Assembly: GCF_001050035.1 (NCBI RefSeq) | Contig: NZ_CVTA01000007.1 | Span: 65,539 to 129,538 of the forward strand | Reading direction: 5' to 3' | From: Mycolicibacterium komanii | GTDB lineage: Bacteria > Actinomycetota > Actinomycetes > Mycobacteriales > Mycobacteriaceae | Length of the DNA stretch: 64,000 nucleotides | Shown here: piece by piece, positions 48,803-57,058 of the stretch | How the letters are laid out: every line of letters begins with the position of its first letter | Position numbering within the stretch: the stretch's first letter is position 1 | Notes under the pieces: generated by a model | Seen by the model: the letters and a program-made list of their open reading frames with translations, nothing else | What the model was told of the DNA's origin: nothing | The model's database searches: none | Position numbers and translations under genes: made by a program

Positions 48803-49135
48803 ATGAGGCACTTCAGGCGATGGGGCGCCGTATATCTGCTGCTTCTGCTGTTCATCGGTAGTTGGGTGGGCCAGTTCGTCACCCAACTGGCCGAGTTCAC
48901 CAGCACCCAGCAGCAGCACGGGCAGCCCTTCATGTGGGGCGAGTACTTGCACCAATTCTTTGCGAGCACGTTCGAGAACTGGCAGAGCGAGTGGTTGCAG
49001 CTGATCTTCCAGGCGATCCTGCTGCTCGGTGCCAAGCACTGGCTGTTCAGGGTCGACGCAGAGGATCTCGAGCGCATCGAAGCCAAGATCGACGCGATCC
49101 AGGACCGGTTGAGTCCGTCGACTCCCCCGTCCTGA
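48803..49135 (+). CDS. DUF6766-like membrane protein
   Basis: 110 residues from ATG 48803. One N-terminal span (AVYLLLLLFIGSWVGQFVTQL), an aromatic loop (QHGQPFMWGEYLHQFFASTFENWQSEWLQL), a second span, and a charged coiled-coil-like end (EDLERIEAKIDAIQDRL). The pattern fits the DUF6766 family; function unknown. A frame opening at TTG 48785 is less likely. Confidence 0.7.
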   Translation: MRHFRRWGAVYLLLLLFIGSWVGQFVTQLAEFTSTQQQHGQPFMWGEYLHQFFASTFENWQSEWLQLIFQAILLLGAKHWLFRVDAEDLERIEAKIDAIQDRLSPSTPPS

Positions 49136-49218
49136 CCTGGCGGTTTCAGCCGCTTAGGGAGTGCTTCCGGGACGCGTGACACCGTTTCAGTCGAAGGGCT
49201 GTCAGCGGACGCCGCGAT

Positions 49219-49234
49219 TATGTAGGGTTACATA
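49219..49234. promoter_or_regulatory. dyad operator upstream of the LmrA/YxaF-type TetR gene
   Basis: TATGTA-GGGT-TACATA is a perfect 6-4-6 dyad 26 bases before the TetR start, positioned for autorepression of the TetR-oxidoreductase unit. Confidence 0.55.
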
Positions 49235-49260
49235 CATACTTTCTGACGAGAGGTCTCGCG

Positions 49261-49833
49261 ATGGCCAACCATCGTGAGCGGATGGTCGCCTCCGCGGCGC
49301 TCCTGATCCGGGAACGCGGCGCTCACCCGACGGCGATCGCCGACGTTCTCGCGCACAGCGGTGCCCCACGCGGTTCGGCGTATCACTACTTCCCCGGCGG
49401 ACGCACCCAATTGCTCTGTGAGGCCGTCGATTACGCCAGCTCCTACATCGCATCACGAATCGAGAAAGCAGGCAGCGCCGCCGACGCGCTCGACGCGTTG
49501 GTGAACGGCTTTCGAAAGCAGCTCGCCGACACAGAATTTCGCGCCGGATGTCCCGTCGTCGCGGTGGCTGTCGAATCAGGCGGTAAGGCCGACGTCGCGC
49601 CGGTGGTCGATCGCGCGGCCGCGGCGTTCACCCGCTGGAACGGCCTCCTGGTCGACCGGCTGATCGACGGGGGTGTCGCCTCCGAGCGGGCCGAGGAATT
49701 AGCGATGCTGGTGTTGGCCTCCGTCGAAGGCGCGATCGTCGTGGCTCGAACGACACGCGACATGCGGCCACTCGAACTCGTACACACCCAACTGCGGGCG
49801 CTTCTCGAGGCCGCGGCACCGGACGAGAGGTGA
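49261..49833 (+). CDS. TetR-family repressor, LmrA/YxaF type
   Basis: 190 residues. The HTH is HRERMVASAALLIRERGAHPTAIADVLAHSGAPRGSAYHYFPGGRTQL, whose GAPRGSAYHYFPGG segment is diagnostic of the LmrA/YxaF subfamily. The ligand domain follows. The molybdopterin oxidoreductase starts 3 bases after its stop, so it controls an operon that includes that enzyme, through the dyad upstream. Confidence 0.88.
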   Translation: MANHRERMVASAALLIRERGAHPTAIADVLAHSGAPRGSAYHYFPGGRTQLLCEAVDYASSYIASRIEKAGSAADALDALVNGFRKQLADTEFRAGCPVVAVAVESGGKADVAPVVDRAAAAFTRWNGLLVDRLIDGGVASERAEELAMLVLASVEGAIVVARTTRDMRPLELVHTQLRALLEAAAPDER

Positions 49834-49836
49834 GCG

Positions 49837-52116
49837 ATGAGCGATGAATGGCACCCCACGGCCTGCATCCTGTGCGAATGCAACTGCGGAGTAGTCGTAC
49901 AACTCGACGACCGCAGGCTCGCCAAGATCCGCGGCGACAATGCGCATCCCGCGTCCCAGGGCTACACGTGCAACAAGGCGTTGCGCCTCGACCACTACCA
50001 GAACAACCGTGCCCGGCTGACATCGCCGATGCGGCGCCGCAGCGACGGCACCTACGAGGAGATCGACTGGGACACCGCGATCACGGAAGTGGCTGCCGGC
50101 TTCCGGCGCATCGCCGACACCTATGGCGGCGACAAGATCTTCTACTACGGCGGCGGTGGCCAGGGAAACCACCTCGGCGGCGCCTACAGCGGAGCCTTTC
50201 TCAAAGCGCTCGGATCCCACTATCGGTCGAATGCATTGGCGCAGGAGAAGACCGGTGAGGCATGGATCGACGCACACCTGTATGGAGGGCATACGCGCGG
50301 CGAGTTCGAACACGCCGAGGTGTCGGTTTTCGTCGGCAAGAACCCGTGGATGTCGCAGAGCTTCCCGCGAGCCCGCACGGTGCTCAACGCGATCGCGAAG
50401 GATCCCGGCCGTTCGATGATCGTCATCGACCCGGTCGTCACCGACACCGCGAAGATGGCCGACTACCACCTGCGCGTCCGACCAGGCACCGACGCGTGGT
50501 GCCTGTCGGCGCTGACGGCGGTCCTGGTCCAGGAAAACCTCTGCGACGAGACATTTCTCGAGGAGCATGTGCATGGCACGTATGCCGTGCGCGACGCGTT
50601 GCGCGAGGTTCCGGTCGGCGAGTACGCGCTGCGCTGTGGGGTCGATGAGGAACTGATTCGCGCCGCTGCGCGTCGGATTGGCATCGCGGCCAGCGTCTCG
50701 GTGTTCGAGGACCTGGGCGTGCAGCAGGCTCCCAACAGCACGTTGTGCTCGTATCTGAACAAGCTGTTGTGGATACTGACCGGCAACTTCGCCAAACGCG
50801 GTGGCCAGCATCTGCATTCGTCGTTCGGCCCGCTGTTCCGGCACACACCGGACGTGGGGCGCACACCGGTCACCGGAGCGCCGATCGTCGGCGGGTTAAT
50901 CCCGAGCAACGTGGTGCCCCAGGAAATCCTGACCGATGACCCGGATCGGTTCCGCGCGATGATCGTCGAGAGCAGCAATCCGGCGCACTCACTGGCCGAC
51001 TCCGCTGCATGTCGCGAGGCGTTCGCGTCTCTCGAATTGATGGTGGTCATCGACGTCGCGATGACGGAGACGGCGCGCCTTGCCCACTACGTGCTGCCCG
51101 CGGCGAGCCAGTACGAGAAGTGCGAGTCGACGTTCTTCAACCTCGAATTCCCGCACAACATCTTCCACCTGCGACATCCACTCCTCGAACCGCTCGAGGG
51201 CACGCTGCCCGAACCGGAGATCTGGGCCCGGCTCATGCGGGCACTCGACGTCGTCGACGAGGCCGATCTGCAGCCCTTACGCGCGGCGGCGGAGGAAGGC
51301 CGCGACGCCTACACCCAGGCCTTTCTGCAGGCGGTGGCCGCCAGTCCGATGCTGGGCAAGGTGCTGCCGTTCGTGCTGTACGAGACGCTGGGACCAACAC
51401 TGCCGCAGGGCCTTTCCGGCGCCGCGGCGCTGTGGGGGCTGGCGCAGAAGGCGGCGATGACCTATCCCGATGCGGTGCGCCGTGCGGGACACGCAGACGG
51501 CAACGCCCTGTTCGATGCGATCCTGTCGAGTCGATCCGGTGTCACGTTCACCGTCCACGAATACGTCGACGACTTCGCGCTGATCAGTCACGCCGACCAC
51601 AAGATCGCACTGCACATGCCAGAGATGCTCGACGAGCTGCGGGCGCTGGCGGATAAGCCCGTGTCACTAGTGGATGCGGAGTTTCCGATCGTGTTGTCGG
51701 CCGGCGAACGACGCGCCTACACCGCCAACGACATCTTCCGCGATCCGACGTGGCGCAAGCGCGACACCGACGGAGCCCTGCGGGTCAGCGTCGAAGATGC
51801 CGAGGCGCTCGGACTCGTCGACGGCGGACGGGCGCGGATCACGACTGCGTCGGGCAGCGCCGAGGCCACCGTCGAGGTGAGCACGGCGATGCTGCCCGGA
51901 CATGCGTCACTGCCCAACGGGTTTGGGCTCGACTTCGTCGATGACGACGGTCGCGCGAACGCCCCAGGCGTGGCGCCGAACTCGCTGACGTCGAGCGACT
52001 GGCGTGACCCCTACGCAGGCACCCCGTGGCACAAACACGTGCCCGCCCGCATCTCCGCGGTCGCGGCGCAGCAGGTTGCGTTGAGTTCCGCAGGCGGTGC
52101 CGACGTCATTCGGTGA
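49837..52116 (+). CDS. molybdopterin-dependent oxidoreductase with an Fe-S cluster domain
   Basis: 759 residues. The N-terminal CILCECNCGVVV and YTCNKALR supply the four Cys of a 4Fe-4S site. MGD-binding regions follow (GDNAHPASQGYTCNKAL, FYYGGGGQGNHLGGAYSGAF, VIDPVVTDTAKMADYHLRVRPGTD), and a molydopterin dinucleotide-binding domain ends the protein (VDGGRARITTASGSAEATVEV, LPNGFGLDF). No twin-Arg signal, so cytoplasmic. The residue coordinating molybdenum cannot be assigned by eye, and the substrate is unknown. Last 11 bases overlap the convergent TetR gene. Confidence 0.87.
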   Translation: MSDEWHPTACILCECNCGVVVQLDDRRLAKIRGDNAHPASQGYTCNKALRLDHYQNNRARLTSPMRRRSDGTYEEIDWDTAITEVAAGFRRIADTYGGDKIFYYGGGGQGNHLGGAYSGAFLKALGSHYRSNALAQEKTGEAWIDAHLYGGHTRGEFEHAEVSVFVGKNPWMSQSFPRARTVLNAIAKDPGRSMIVIDPVVTDTAKMADYHLRVRPGTDAWCLSALTAVLVQENLCDETFLEEHVHGTYAVRDALREVPVGEYALRCGVDEELIRAAARRIGIAASVSVFEDLGVQQAPNSTLCSYLNKLLWILTGNFAKRGGQHLHSSFGPLFRHTPDVGRTPVTGAPIVGGLIPSNVVPQEILTDDPDRFRAMIVESSNPAHSLADSAACREAFASLELMVVIDVAMTETARLAHYVLPAASQYEKCESTFFNLEFPHNIFHLRHPLLEPLEGTLPEPEIWARLMRALDVVDEADLQPLRAAAEEGRDAYTQAFLQAVAASPMLGKVLPFVLYETLGPTLPQGLSGAAALWGLAQKAAMTYPDAVRRAGHADGNALFDAILSSRSGVTFTVHEYVDDFALISHADHKIALHMPEMLDELRALADKPVSLVDAEFPIVLSAGERRAYTANDIFRDPTWRKRDTDGALRVSVEDAEALGLVDGGRARITTASGSAEATVEVSTAMLPGHASLPNGFGLDFVDDDGRANAPGVAPNSLTSSDWRDPYAGTPWHKHVPARISAVAAQQVALSSAGGADVIR

Positions 52117-52657
52117 GCAGTCGCTGCGTCGCCCGCTCGAGCACCGCGCGTCGGCTCAGGCCCGCGTGATCGGCGGCGATGAAGTGAGCACCGATCGCCA
52201 GGGAGAAAGCGAGCATCGCGCGGGCCTCGACGTCAGCGGCGTCCTCGACGAAGGTTCCGATGAGGGCGCGCAGGTACTGCATCCGGTTGTTGTCGACGCG
52301 ACGGAGTCGCTTGGCCACCGCTCGATCCCGGCGGGCCCAGTCGCGTACCGCGAGGTCGACCGGTAACAGCTCCTTGGAGAACGTGAGCAGGCCCGCCTTG
52401 CGGACCTTCGCTCTGGCGTCTCCCCCCTCGGATTCGACGCGGGCGAGCACGTCGTCGGTGCTGCGGTGCTCCCACGCCTCGAGCAGGGCGTCAAGAAAAT
52501 CCTCTCGGTTGGTGAAGTGCCAGTAGAACCCGCCGCGGGTGACGCCCAACGCTTTCGCGAGCAGATCCACCCGAACGGCGTCCGGCCCGCCCGCAGCCAA
52601 CGCCTCGAGGCCGGCGTCGATCCATGTGGTCCGCGGTGTGCGGATCTGAGCGACCAT
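52106..52657 (-). CDS. TetR-family repressor
   Basis: 183 residues. The HTH is TWIDAGLEALAAGGPDAVRVDLLAKALGVTRGGFYWHFTNREDFLDALL, a type common among mycobacterial TetR proteins. Divergent from the DUF2867 gene with a clean dyad between the starts, the likely operator. Confidence 0.88.
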   Translation of the reverse strand: MVAQIRTPRTTWIDAGLEALAAGGPDAVRVDLLAKALGVTRGGFYWHFTNREDFLDALLEAWEHRSTDDVLARVESEGGDARAKVRKAGLLTFSKELLPVDLAVRDWARRDRAVAKRLRRVDNNRMQYLRALIGTFVEDAADVEARAMLAFSLAIGAHFIAADHAGLSRRAVLERATQRLLTE

Positions 52658-52702
52658 CGGGAACTCCCTGTCCTAAGGCCTTGACGGCGTGACGGATTCA
52701 AG

Positions 52703-52718
52703 CATACAGTTATGTATG
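52703..52718. promoter_or_regulatory. dyad operator between TetR and the DUF2867 gene
   Basis: CATACA-GTTA-TGTATG is a perfect 6-4-6 dyad, 46 bases before the TetR start and overlapping the proposed start of the DUF2867 gene. Its TGTA/TACA core resembles the dyad at 49219-49234. Confidence 0.55.
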
Positions 52719-53327
52719 TTTGGTGGTGAGCGACTCGACGATACCGAGCACCTAGGCCGGCCCTGGCGTATCCACGAAATCGCCGGCGACTTCGAAGTAG
52801 TCGACGTGTGGGCCCTTCCCACGCCCGGCGGCCCCGACGACTTCGGCGACCTCGTCGACCTCTGGCGCACGTTCGACCCCAGCGGGGCCTCCCCCGTCGT
52901 GCGCGCGCTGTTCGCCGTCCGCTGGACGCTCGGAAAGTGGTTCGCTCTGGACACACCGCAGGAAGGGCTGGGCGTACGCGTCCCGACGCTGCGGGACCGG
53001 CTCGCGCCGGAGTTATGTCCTACGGCATCACAACTCGGCGTCGCGCAAGAGCACTTTCAACCGCTGTACCTCACCGAGGACGAGTTCGCGATGGAGCTTG
53101 CCAACCGGACCGTGCACGGGGTTCTGCATATCGGTTGGGTGGCCGGTGCGTCCGGTGCTCACCACGGGCAGATGGCGGTTCTTGTCCGGCCCAACGGTGC
53201 GATGGGCCGGACGTATCTGACAGCGATCGCGCCCTTCCGGCACCTGATCGTCTATCCGCTCATGCTGCGCGATATCGGTCGGCTGTGGCGCACGCGGCCG
53301 ACCGTGAAACCGACACCGCGAAAGTAG
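52716..53327 (+). CDS. DUF2867 family protein
   Basis: 203 residues from ATG 52716; GTG 52689 would add 9 residues. DUF2867 features: FEVVDVWALPTPGGPDDFGDLVDLW, FAVRWTLGKWF, HFQPLYLTEDEFAMELANRTVHGVLHIGWV and YLTAIAPFRHLIVYPLML. Function of the family is unknown. The gene is divergent from a TetR repressor. The next gene starts 7 bases later, so they likely form one unit. Confidence 0.78.
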   Translation: MFGGERLDDTEHLGRPWRIHEIAGDFEVVDVWALPTPGGPDDFGDLVDLWRTFDPSGASPVVRALFAVRWTLGKWFALDTPQEGLGVRVPTLRDRLAPELCPTASQLGVAQEHFQPLYLTEDEFAMELANRTVHGVLHIGWVAGASGAHHGQMAVLVRPNGAMGRTYLTAIAPFRHLIVYPLMLRDIGRLWRTRPTVKPTPRK

Positions 53328-53333
53328 GCAACC

Positions 53334-53813
53334 ATGAGGAGCACCCAAGCTTTCGACCACCGCGTTCAGCAGATCCGCCCGGTGGATGCGCTGCTGTCCA
53401 TGAGCACGCTCGGGCGCGTCGACTACGCCGATGCCTTCGAGGTTGCCGTGGAACACCCGCTCGACCGCAGCGCCGAAGAGTGGATGCGGACGATGTTGGA
53501 GGGCGCATCGATTCACATGCGCATCCGGTTGCTCTCGGCGTGGTCGGCGATCGGACTCAAGCTGCGGACCCCCGGATCGAGTCGGACGATCCTCGGGTGG
53601 CCCATCCGCGCCACCGACGCCGATTCCGTACTCCTCGGGGCACATTCGCGTATCGGTATGCCCGGGGAGTTGTTGATCTGCCGCCGGGACGGCGGGTTAC
53701 TGTTCGCGACGTTTGTCCGTCAGGACAATCCGATCGCGCGCAGGTTGTGGTCGACGATCGAGGAGTCGCACGTGCAAACGGTGCGATCGCTGCTCGAAGG
53801 AGTCTGTCGCTAG
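53334..53813 (+). CDS. unrecognised protein co-transcribed with the DUF2867 gene
   Basis: 159 residues. It begins RSTQAFDHRVQQIRPVDALLSMSTLG, has an aromatic middle (YADAFEVAVEHPLDRSAEEWMRTMLE) and a C-terminal beta-rich half (ADSVLLGAHSRIGMPGELLICRRDGGLLFATFVRQD). The second half recalls the final strands of SRPBCC/DUF2867-like folds but I would not name a family. Its stop overlaps the convergent Ala/Pro-rich gene by three bases. Confidence 0.7.
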   Translation: MRSTQAFDHRVQQIRPVDALLSMSTLGRVDYADAFEVAVEHPLDRSAEEWMRTMLEGASIHMRIRLLSAWSAIGLKLRTPGSSRTILGWPIRATDADSVLLGAHSRIGMPGELLICRRDGGLLFATFVRQDNPIARRLWSTIEESHVQTVRSLLEGVCR

Positions 53814-54409
53814 GGCGTCGGTGCCGGAGGCGCCGGCGCGAGAGGCGCGGGTGGGGCCGGCGCCGCGGGCGCGGGAGCTGCCGGCGCGTTCGGCACGTTG
53901 GGTCCGGGCACCTGATTCGGGATGGGGGTGTTCATACCGCGCTGCGCGAGGCCCATGATCAACGCTTCCTTACCGCTGATCTCCTGGCTCTGCACGGCGT
54001 GCCACAGGTCCTTCAGATAACTGATGTTCGGGCTCTCGTTCCCCCGACCGGTCGGGTCCAGGGTGGTGCCGGGTGGCAGCGTGTCCGGGCTCGCCAGATG
54101 CGAAACGCCCTCCGGTTCGGTGGGGGCGGGTGCGGCTGCCGGCTCGGGTGCCGGTGCAGGCGGTGGCGCGGCCGGCGCCGGGCGTAGAACCGCCAACGGA
54201 TCGGCGGGCGCCGGCGCGGGGGCGGCAAGCGGGGCGGGCGCCGGTGCCGCGGCGGCCGTGACCGCTGCGCTGGCCGGAGGCGGCGGCGGTGCCGGCGGAG
54301 GCGCGGGAGCGGCTGGGTCGGCGAAGGTCTGGGGCGCGGCGGCCATGAGAGCCGCGGCCATCCCTGCGCCCAGCAGCGAAAGCCTCTTCGGGTTGATGAC
54401 GATCCTCAC
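53810..54409 (-). CDS. secreted Ala/Pro-rich protein
   Basis: 199 residues from GTG 54409, with AAAGGGG 7 bases upstream. A signal peptide of about 30 residues (SLLGAGMAAALMAAAPQTFA-DPA) is followed by two low-complexity Ala/Pro stretches around a short folded-looking centre (SPNISYLKDLWHAVQSQEISGKEALIMGLAQRG). This resembles the Rv1157c-type Ala/Pro-rich secreted proteins; function unknown. The upstream ATG frame to 54457 is rejected because it lacks a ribosome site. Confidence 0.75.
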   Translation of the reverse strand: MRIVINPKRLSLLGAGMAAALMAAAPQTFADPAAPAPPPAPPPPPASAAVTAAAAPAPAPLAAPAPAPADPLAVLRPAPAAPPPAPAPEPAAAPAPTEPEGVSHLASPDTLPPGTTLDPTGRGNESPNISYLKDLWHAVQSQEISGKEALIMGLAQRGMNTPIPNQVPGPNVPNAPAAPAPAAPAPPAPLAPAPPAPTP

Positions 54410-54545
54410 CGCTGCCCCCTTTCCGGGTCCCCGTCTCGAGGCCGGAGTCCCGGCCACTTCGACGGCGTCACTTTTGGTTCGAACAGTGTCGCAGAATTGT
54501 TACAGGAGTGCTCGCCGTGACGAATAGGTCAATAACCGCGCCCTA

Positions 54546-54559
54546 GAGAACACGTTCCA
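54546..54559 (+). promoter_or_regulatory. near-consensus KstR-type operator upstream of the CYP125-type gene
   Basis: GAGAACACGTTCCA matches TnnAACnnGTTnnA except for G in place of the first T; the AAC-AC-GTT core is intact. It lies about 100 bases before the P450 start. Confidence 0.6.
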
Positions 54560-54662
54560 CTTCACTTTTCGTCGGACTTTCCCGAACCCGCTTCACCTGG
54601 CCCCATCTGTGGTGTAGCAATGCGGTGAGGGCACTAGACCACGTCATGTGAGGGATGCAGCC

Positions 54663-55913
54663 ATGCCGACTCCGAACCTTCCGCCCGGATTCGATTTCAC
54701 CGATCCAGACATCTACGCCGAACGTCTGCCGGTCGACGAACTGGCCGAGCTGCGCAAGGTGGCGCCGATCTGGTGGAACGAGCAGACGAAGGGGAACCTG
54801 GCCTTCGGTGACAAGGGCTTCTGGGTAGTCACGCGGCACAAGGACGTCAAGGAGATCTCGCGGCGCAGCGACGTCTTCTCCAGTAACAAGAAGACGGCGC
54901 TGCCGCGCTACCGCGACGAGGCCGATGCGGATTCACTCGAGGGTGGCAAGGTGGTGCTGCTCAACCAGGACGCTCCGCACCACACGCATCTGCGCAAGAT
55001 CATCTCGCGGGCCTTCACGCCACGCGCCATCGAATCACTGCGCGACGAACTGCGCGAGCGTGCGGCCAAGATCGCCAAAGCCGCCGCCGCGGAGGGGTCG
55101 GGCGACTTCGTCGAGCAGGTGTCGTGCGAGCTTCCCCTGCAGGCGATCGCCGGGTTAATGGGCGTTCCGCAGGAAGACCGGATGAAATTGTTCCACTGGT
55201 CGAATCAGATGGTGGGCGACCAGGATCCGGAGTACGCCCGCAACGACCCGACCGCAGCCTCGGTCGAGCTGATCATGTACGGCATGCAGATGGCCGCGGA
55301 GCGAAGCAAGAATCCGGGCGATGATCTGGTGACCAAGCTCGTGCAGGCCGACGTCGAGGGGCACAAGCTCACCGACGACGAGTTCGGCTTCTTCGTCATC
55401 CTTCTCGCTGTCGCCGGCAACGAGACGACGCGCAACTCGATCACCCAGGGCATGATGGCGTTCACCGAATTCCCGGACCAGTGGGAGCTTTTCAAGAAGG
55501 AACGCCCCGTCACGGCCGCCGACGAGATCGTGCGTTGGGCCACGCCGGTGACGTCCTTCCAGCGCACCGCGCTCGAGGACACCGAACTGTCCGGGGTGCA
55601 GATCAAGAAGGGCGATCGGGTCGTCATGTTCTACCGGTCGGCCAACTTCGACGAAGAAGTCTTCGAGGACCCCTTCACGTTCAACATCCTGCGAGATCCC
55701 AACCCGCACGTCGGATTCGGCGGTACCGGTGCGCACTACTGCATCGGCGCCAACCTGGCCCGGATGACGATCGACCTCATCTTCAACGCGATAGCCGACG
55801 AGATGCCCAACCTGAGGCCGCTGGCTCCGCCCGAGCGGCTTCGGTCGGGCTGGCTCAACGGCATCAAACACTGGCAGGTCGACTACGTCGGCGCGGGTAC
55901 CGACGGTCAGTGA
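54663..55913 (+). CDS. CYP125-family cytochrome P450
   Basis: 416 residues from ATG 54663, with GAGGGA upstream. P450 landmarks: I-helix AVAGNETTRNSITQ, the ExxR of ADEIVRWATPV, and the haem-thiolate loop FGGTGAHYCIGANLAR with the ligand Cys. From memory it matches M. tuberculosis CYP125A1 along nearly its whole length (PSPNLPPGFDFTDP, DFVEQVSCELPLQAIAGLMG, MFYRSANFDEEVFEDPFTFN, GIKHWQVDY). CYP125 oxidises the C26/27 end of cholesterol to start side-chain removal. Here it stands alone, away from fadA5 or ltp genes, so it may be a second copy. Confidence 0.9.
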   Translation: MPTPNLPPGFDFTDPDIYAERLPVDELAELRKVAPIWWNEQTKGNLAFGDKGFWVVTRHKDVKEISRRSDVFSSNKKTALPRYRDEADADSLEGGKVVLLNQDAPHHTHLRKIISRAFTPRAIESLRDELRERAAKIAKAAAAEGSGDFVEQVSCELPLQAIAGLMGVPQEDRMKLFHWSNQMVGDQDPEYARNDPTAASVELIMYGMQMAAERSKNPGDDLVTKLVQADVEGHKLTDDEFGFFVILLAVAGNETTRNSITQGMMAFTEFPDQWELFKKERPVTAADEIVRWATPVTSFQRTALEDTELSGVQIKKGDRVVMFYRSANFDEEVFEDPFTFNILRDPNPHVGFGGTGAHYCIGANLARMTIDLIFNAIADEMPNLRPLAPPERLRSGWLNGIKHWQVDYVGAGTDGQ

Positions 55914-55971
55914 CGGAGCACTACGCCTGAGGTCTTCCCCCGATCAGTGGACACCGCCGTCCTCCGCAGAA

Positions 55972-55990
55972 GCGTCCGATCGGCGGACGC
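55972..55990 (+). terminator. hairpin after the P450 gene
   Basis: GCGTCCG-ATCGG-CGGACGC is a perfect 7-bp stem with a 5-base loop, 59 bases past the P450 stop. Confidence 0.5.
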
Positions 55991-56010
55991 GCGATGCCGT
56001 CTGGGACCGA

Positions 56011-56154
56011 TATTTTCATTTCGACACCTGAAAGGAAGCGGGTGTCGAGGTTCTACCCGGACGGGATCGTCTACCAAGCCGGGTCTTGCACGCAAGACCG
56101 GACTGCGGGATGTCCATCGGGGGCAAGCTTTGCCCACAGTCCGTCCCGTCCGGG
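56011..56154 (+). ncRNA. candidate branched structured RNA in a convergent intergenic region
   Basis: Stem 1: TCGACACC (56021-56028) with GGTGTCGA (56041-56048), 8 bp, 12-base loop. Closing stem: CCCGGACGGGA (56056-56066) with TCCCGTCCGGG (56144-56154), 11 perfect pairs. Inside it: a hairpin GGTCTTGC (56082-56089) with GCAAGACC (56092-56099), then immediately GGACTG (56100-56105) with CAGTCC (56137-56142) capped by GGGCAA (56121-56126) with TTGCCC (56130-56135). The helices abut with no or one base between them, a three-way-junction layout. A TATTTT -10-like hexamer at 56011-56016 would start transcription at the first stem. No known class recognised; strand uncertain; a palindromic mobile element is the main alternative. 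Confidence 0.5.
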
Positions 56155-56163
56155 CTCCCCTCT

Positions 56164-56179
56164 CGCGCGATGACGCGCG
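56164..56179. terminator. GC hairpin
   Basis: CGCGCG-ATGA-CGCGCG, 6 bp and 4-base loop, 10 bases after the structured element and 36 bases past the stop of the minus-strand secreted-protein gene. It could end either transcript. Confidence 0.4.
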
Positions 56180-56214
56180 TCAAGGCGCGGAGTTCAGCCC
56201 CGTCGACAGCGGGA

Positions 56215-56538
56215 CTAGAGCCCATCCCCTATGTGGTGGTCTGGCTGCCCCAACTTGACCGGCGGGTTCGCCGGGTCGTTCCGGTAGCACTGATGAAACG
56301 GCGACGTCACGCCGTTCAACTGCCCTTGAGGGCCGCCGAAGACCGGTTGCGATGCGACGTCGACACATCGTGTCCAAGACCCGTCAGGCTGCACCGGGCC
56401 GTCGCAGTACAGCGCCCCAAGAAGATTGGTCTCACAGTTGGTTCCCGCCGGATCGCCGGGATACGCCTGCGCAGTGGAGGCGACCGCCAGAGCCATTGCG
56501 GCGACGCCCAGACCGACCAGTAGAGCGCTGTTCTTCAT
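56215..56538 (-). CDS. small secreted protein with four cysteines
   Basis: 107 residues from ATG 56538, with GAGGGGA upstream. A signal peptide of about 25 residues ends STAQA-YPG. Mature part: TNCETNLLGALYCDGPVQPDGSWTRC and FHQCYRNDP, suggesting two disulfides, with a Pro/Gly-rich His-containing end. Small secreted proteins of this kind are frequent in mycobacteria; no function known. Confidence 0.7.
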   Translation of the reverse strand: MKNSALLVGLGVAAMALAVASTAQAYPGDPAGTNCETNLLGALYCDGPVQPDGSWTRCVDVASQPVFGGPQGQLNGVTSPFHQCYRNDPANPPVKLGQPDHHIGDGL

Positions 56539-57058
56539 ACGGTTGGTCCCCTCGTCTGGGTGAAGTAATTCGGTTCCGCGATGACGCGCGATGCGACAGT
56601 CTGGCGTTGAGCCGCAATAGGTGTCGTTGGCCTGTTCATGATCGTTACCAGTCACATGGCCGACGGGGCAAAGTCGTATGGCGCTTGATGGCAGCGGCTG
56701 AAGCTCGGCGCTCGAGACTGAGACTCCCACTCGCGAGCGGACACCAGCCGTGGCCAGCCGTGCTCGACCGAGGTGGCTTCCCCGGTCGGAGCGATTCTTC
56801 CTGGTGAGGCCACACGAACACGCACGTCGTCCGCCCTTCGATCGAAGCCGAACCATGGACGCCACAAACACGCAACACAGTGAGGCCGACTCGGATGCAG
56901 CCACATGCGCCGTGGGCGACCCAATTCAGCAAACTCGAATATAGGGAAACCCCTGATTCCTCCGCCCGGGATTCTCTCTAACCTTTAAGCAAGATGAACC
57001 CGTGGCGGGGGCCGGGTCATCTCACATCAATTCATTTCAAAATGTGGGGGATACACGC
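56539..57058. other. 520-bp divergent intergenic region
   Basis: Separates the secreted-protein gene (minus) from the Excalibur operon (plus). No frame here has a convincing start, ribosome site or recognisable product. The last 150 bases become AT-richer (ctaacctttaagcaag, ttcatttcaaaatg) and should contain the operon promoter. No clear operator dyad found. Confidence 0.4.

Noticed and set aside
55914..56214. RNase P RNA, because GTCCGGGCTCC-like bases occur at 56148-56158
   Set aside because: The other conserved RNase P regions and the required length of about 400 nt are absent.
55947..56258. A 103-codon plus-strand frame over the structured element
   Set aside because: No ribosome site, no recognisable product, and it runs through perfect stems that explain the sequence better.
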